From BM003 sp963699835 (GTDB taxonomy: Bacteria; Pseudomonadota; Gammaproteobacteria; Steroidobacterales; BM003), in NCBI GenBank assembly GCA_963699835.1, contig CAVOVJ010000004.1, forward strand, positions 310,001 to 374,000: DNA of 64,000 nt. The letters are read 5' to 3'. Positions 63,473-64,000 of this stretch are shown here, one piece after another (positions within the stretch are counted from its first letter, which is position 1; each line of letters opens with the position of its first letter). The notes beneath the pieces are model-generated. The model made no database searches. It saw nothing but the letters and a program-made list of their open reading frames with translations, and was not told the origin of the DNA. Both the position numbers and the translations under genes were made by a program.

Positions 63473-64000
63473 CTAGATGGCTACCTGCGCGCGCAGTTTC
63501 TTGATTGCATTGGCTTCGATCTGACGAATCCGCTCCGCCGATACCTGGTACTCGTCGGCAAGATCCTGCAGCGTTACCTTGGGTTCAGACAGCCAGCGCC
63601 GCTGCATGATGTCGCGGCTGCGCTCGTCGAGCGTGCGCAGTGCGGCAATGAGGCGCTCACCTGCGGAATCGGCTATTTCGCTGTTGGCAACCAGGTCAGC
63701 CGGATCTGCGTCCGGACTCGGCAGGTAAGCCGAAGGCGAATAGGTATCGTCCTCGTCGTGGGTCGGCGCATCAAATGCCAGATCGTGGCCATACATGCGC
63801 TTCTCCATTTCGGTCACTTCGGCCGGTGCGACACCCAGATCGCGTGCAACCGCCTCAGTTTCGTCCTGGGACAGCCAGCTCAGGTTCTTCTTGAACTTGC
63901 GCAGGTTGAAAAATAATTTGCGCTGGGCCTTGGTCGTCGCGACTTTCACCATGCGCCAGTTGCGCAGGATGTACTCGTGGATTTCCGCGCGAATCCAGTG
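63473..64000 (-). CDS. rpoH: RNA polymerase sigma-32 factor, 5' part outside window
   Basis: The last 175 residues or so of the heat-shock sigma factor; the start lies beyond base 64000. The first visible residues HWIRAEIHEYILRNWRMVKV, then ATTKAQRKLFFNLRKFK, include the RpoH box region between regions 2 and 3 that is specific to sigma-32. Region 3 is ETEAVARDLGVAPAEVTEME, and region 4 is the helix-turn-helix TLQDLADEYQVSAERIRQIE, then ANAIKKLRA. Directs transcription of chaperones and proteases. A strong hairpin terminator follows. Confidence 0.97.
   Translation of the reverse strand, partial: HWIRAEIHEYILRNWRMVKVATTKAQRKLFFNLRKFKKNLSWLSQDETEAVARDLGVAPAEVTEMEKRMYGHDLAFDAPTHDEDDTYSPSAYLPSPDADPADLVANSEIADSAGERLIAALRTLDERSRDIMQRRWLSEPKVTLQDLADEYQVSAERIRQIEANAIKKLRAQVAI

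Noticed and set aside
1..64000. CRISPR arrays, tRNA or rRNA genes, insertion sequences
   Set aside because: No regularly spaced repeats, cloverleaf-forming stretches, rRNA signatures or transposase motifs were recognised on reading both strands.

Overview
The window is chromosomal DNA of a GC-rich gammaproteobacterium. The evidence is gene order: fmt-rsmB-DUF4390-ntrY-ntrX, priA-argS-SPOR protein, gltB-gltD and rpoH, with FadL-type and TonB-dependent outer-membrane proteins and many lipoproteins. The content (amino-acid symporters, CoA-linked catabolism, M20 and DUF885 hydrolases, a FecR-type regulon) suits an aerobic heterotroph, perhaps of a marine or sediment lineage near Woeseiales or Xanthomonadales. 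That placement is inference. I see no rRNA, tRNA, CRISPR array, insertion sequence or prophage.

Layout. 0-6.3 kb: translation and rRNA modification genes, then an NtrY/NtrX-like two-component pair. 6.3-10.9 kb (minus): priA, argS and a SPOR protein. 10.9-11.1 kb: DnaA-box-like sites around an AT-rich tract. 11.3-15.8 kb: an ECF sigma cluster with a DUF3106 protein, a relic of pntB, an HNH nuclease, a 5'-3' exonuclease and a fructosamine-kinase-like gene. 15.9-25.3 kb: FadL porin, CaiB-type CoA transferase, VOC, metallo-hydrolase and ferrochelatase genes, an alanine/sodium symporter and a thiolase. 25.4-30.4 kb: a minus-strand operon of sigma factor, FecR, TonB receptor and an unknown membrane protein. 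30.7-38 kb: an acidic exported protein and three tandem DUF885 lipoproteins. 38-45.3 kb: DUF924, a PutP-type symporter, a 1358-residue envelope protein and two small partners. 45.6-51.5 kb: glutamate synthase. 51.6-57.8 kb: an SLC13 permease, an M20 amidohydrolase and a two-component pair resembling the proteobacterial dedicated sortase regulators. 58-64 kb: small genes, a MATE relic, VapBC, glutaryl-CoA dehydrogenase, an Mpo1-like protein and the 3' part of rpoH.

Many genes carry single-base frameshifts, several at short homopolymers: fmt, rsmB, the DUF4390/ntrY junction, the metallo-hydrolase, the symporter, the thiolase, the whole FecR operon except fecR, the exported protein, two DUF885 genes and gcdH. 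No frameshift was seen from about 34.3 to 57.8 kb. This pattern suggests consensus errors more than gene decay, so these genes are described as reconstructed proteins. The pntB relic, the MATE gene with an internal deletion and the carboxymuconolactone-decarboxylase-like gene without its catalytic centre look like real decay or divergence.

The items most worth follow-up are the DnaA-box cluster beside priA, the DUF885 triplication, the FecR regulon with its unknown membrane protein, the NtrX-like regulator without sigma-54 motifs, the sortase-type two-component pair with no sortase nearby, and the large envelope protein operon.
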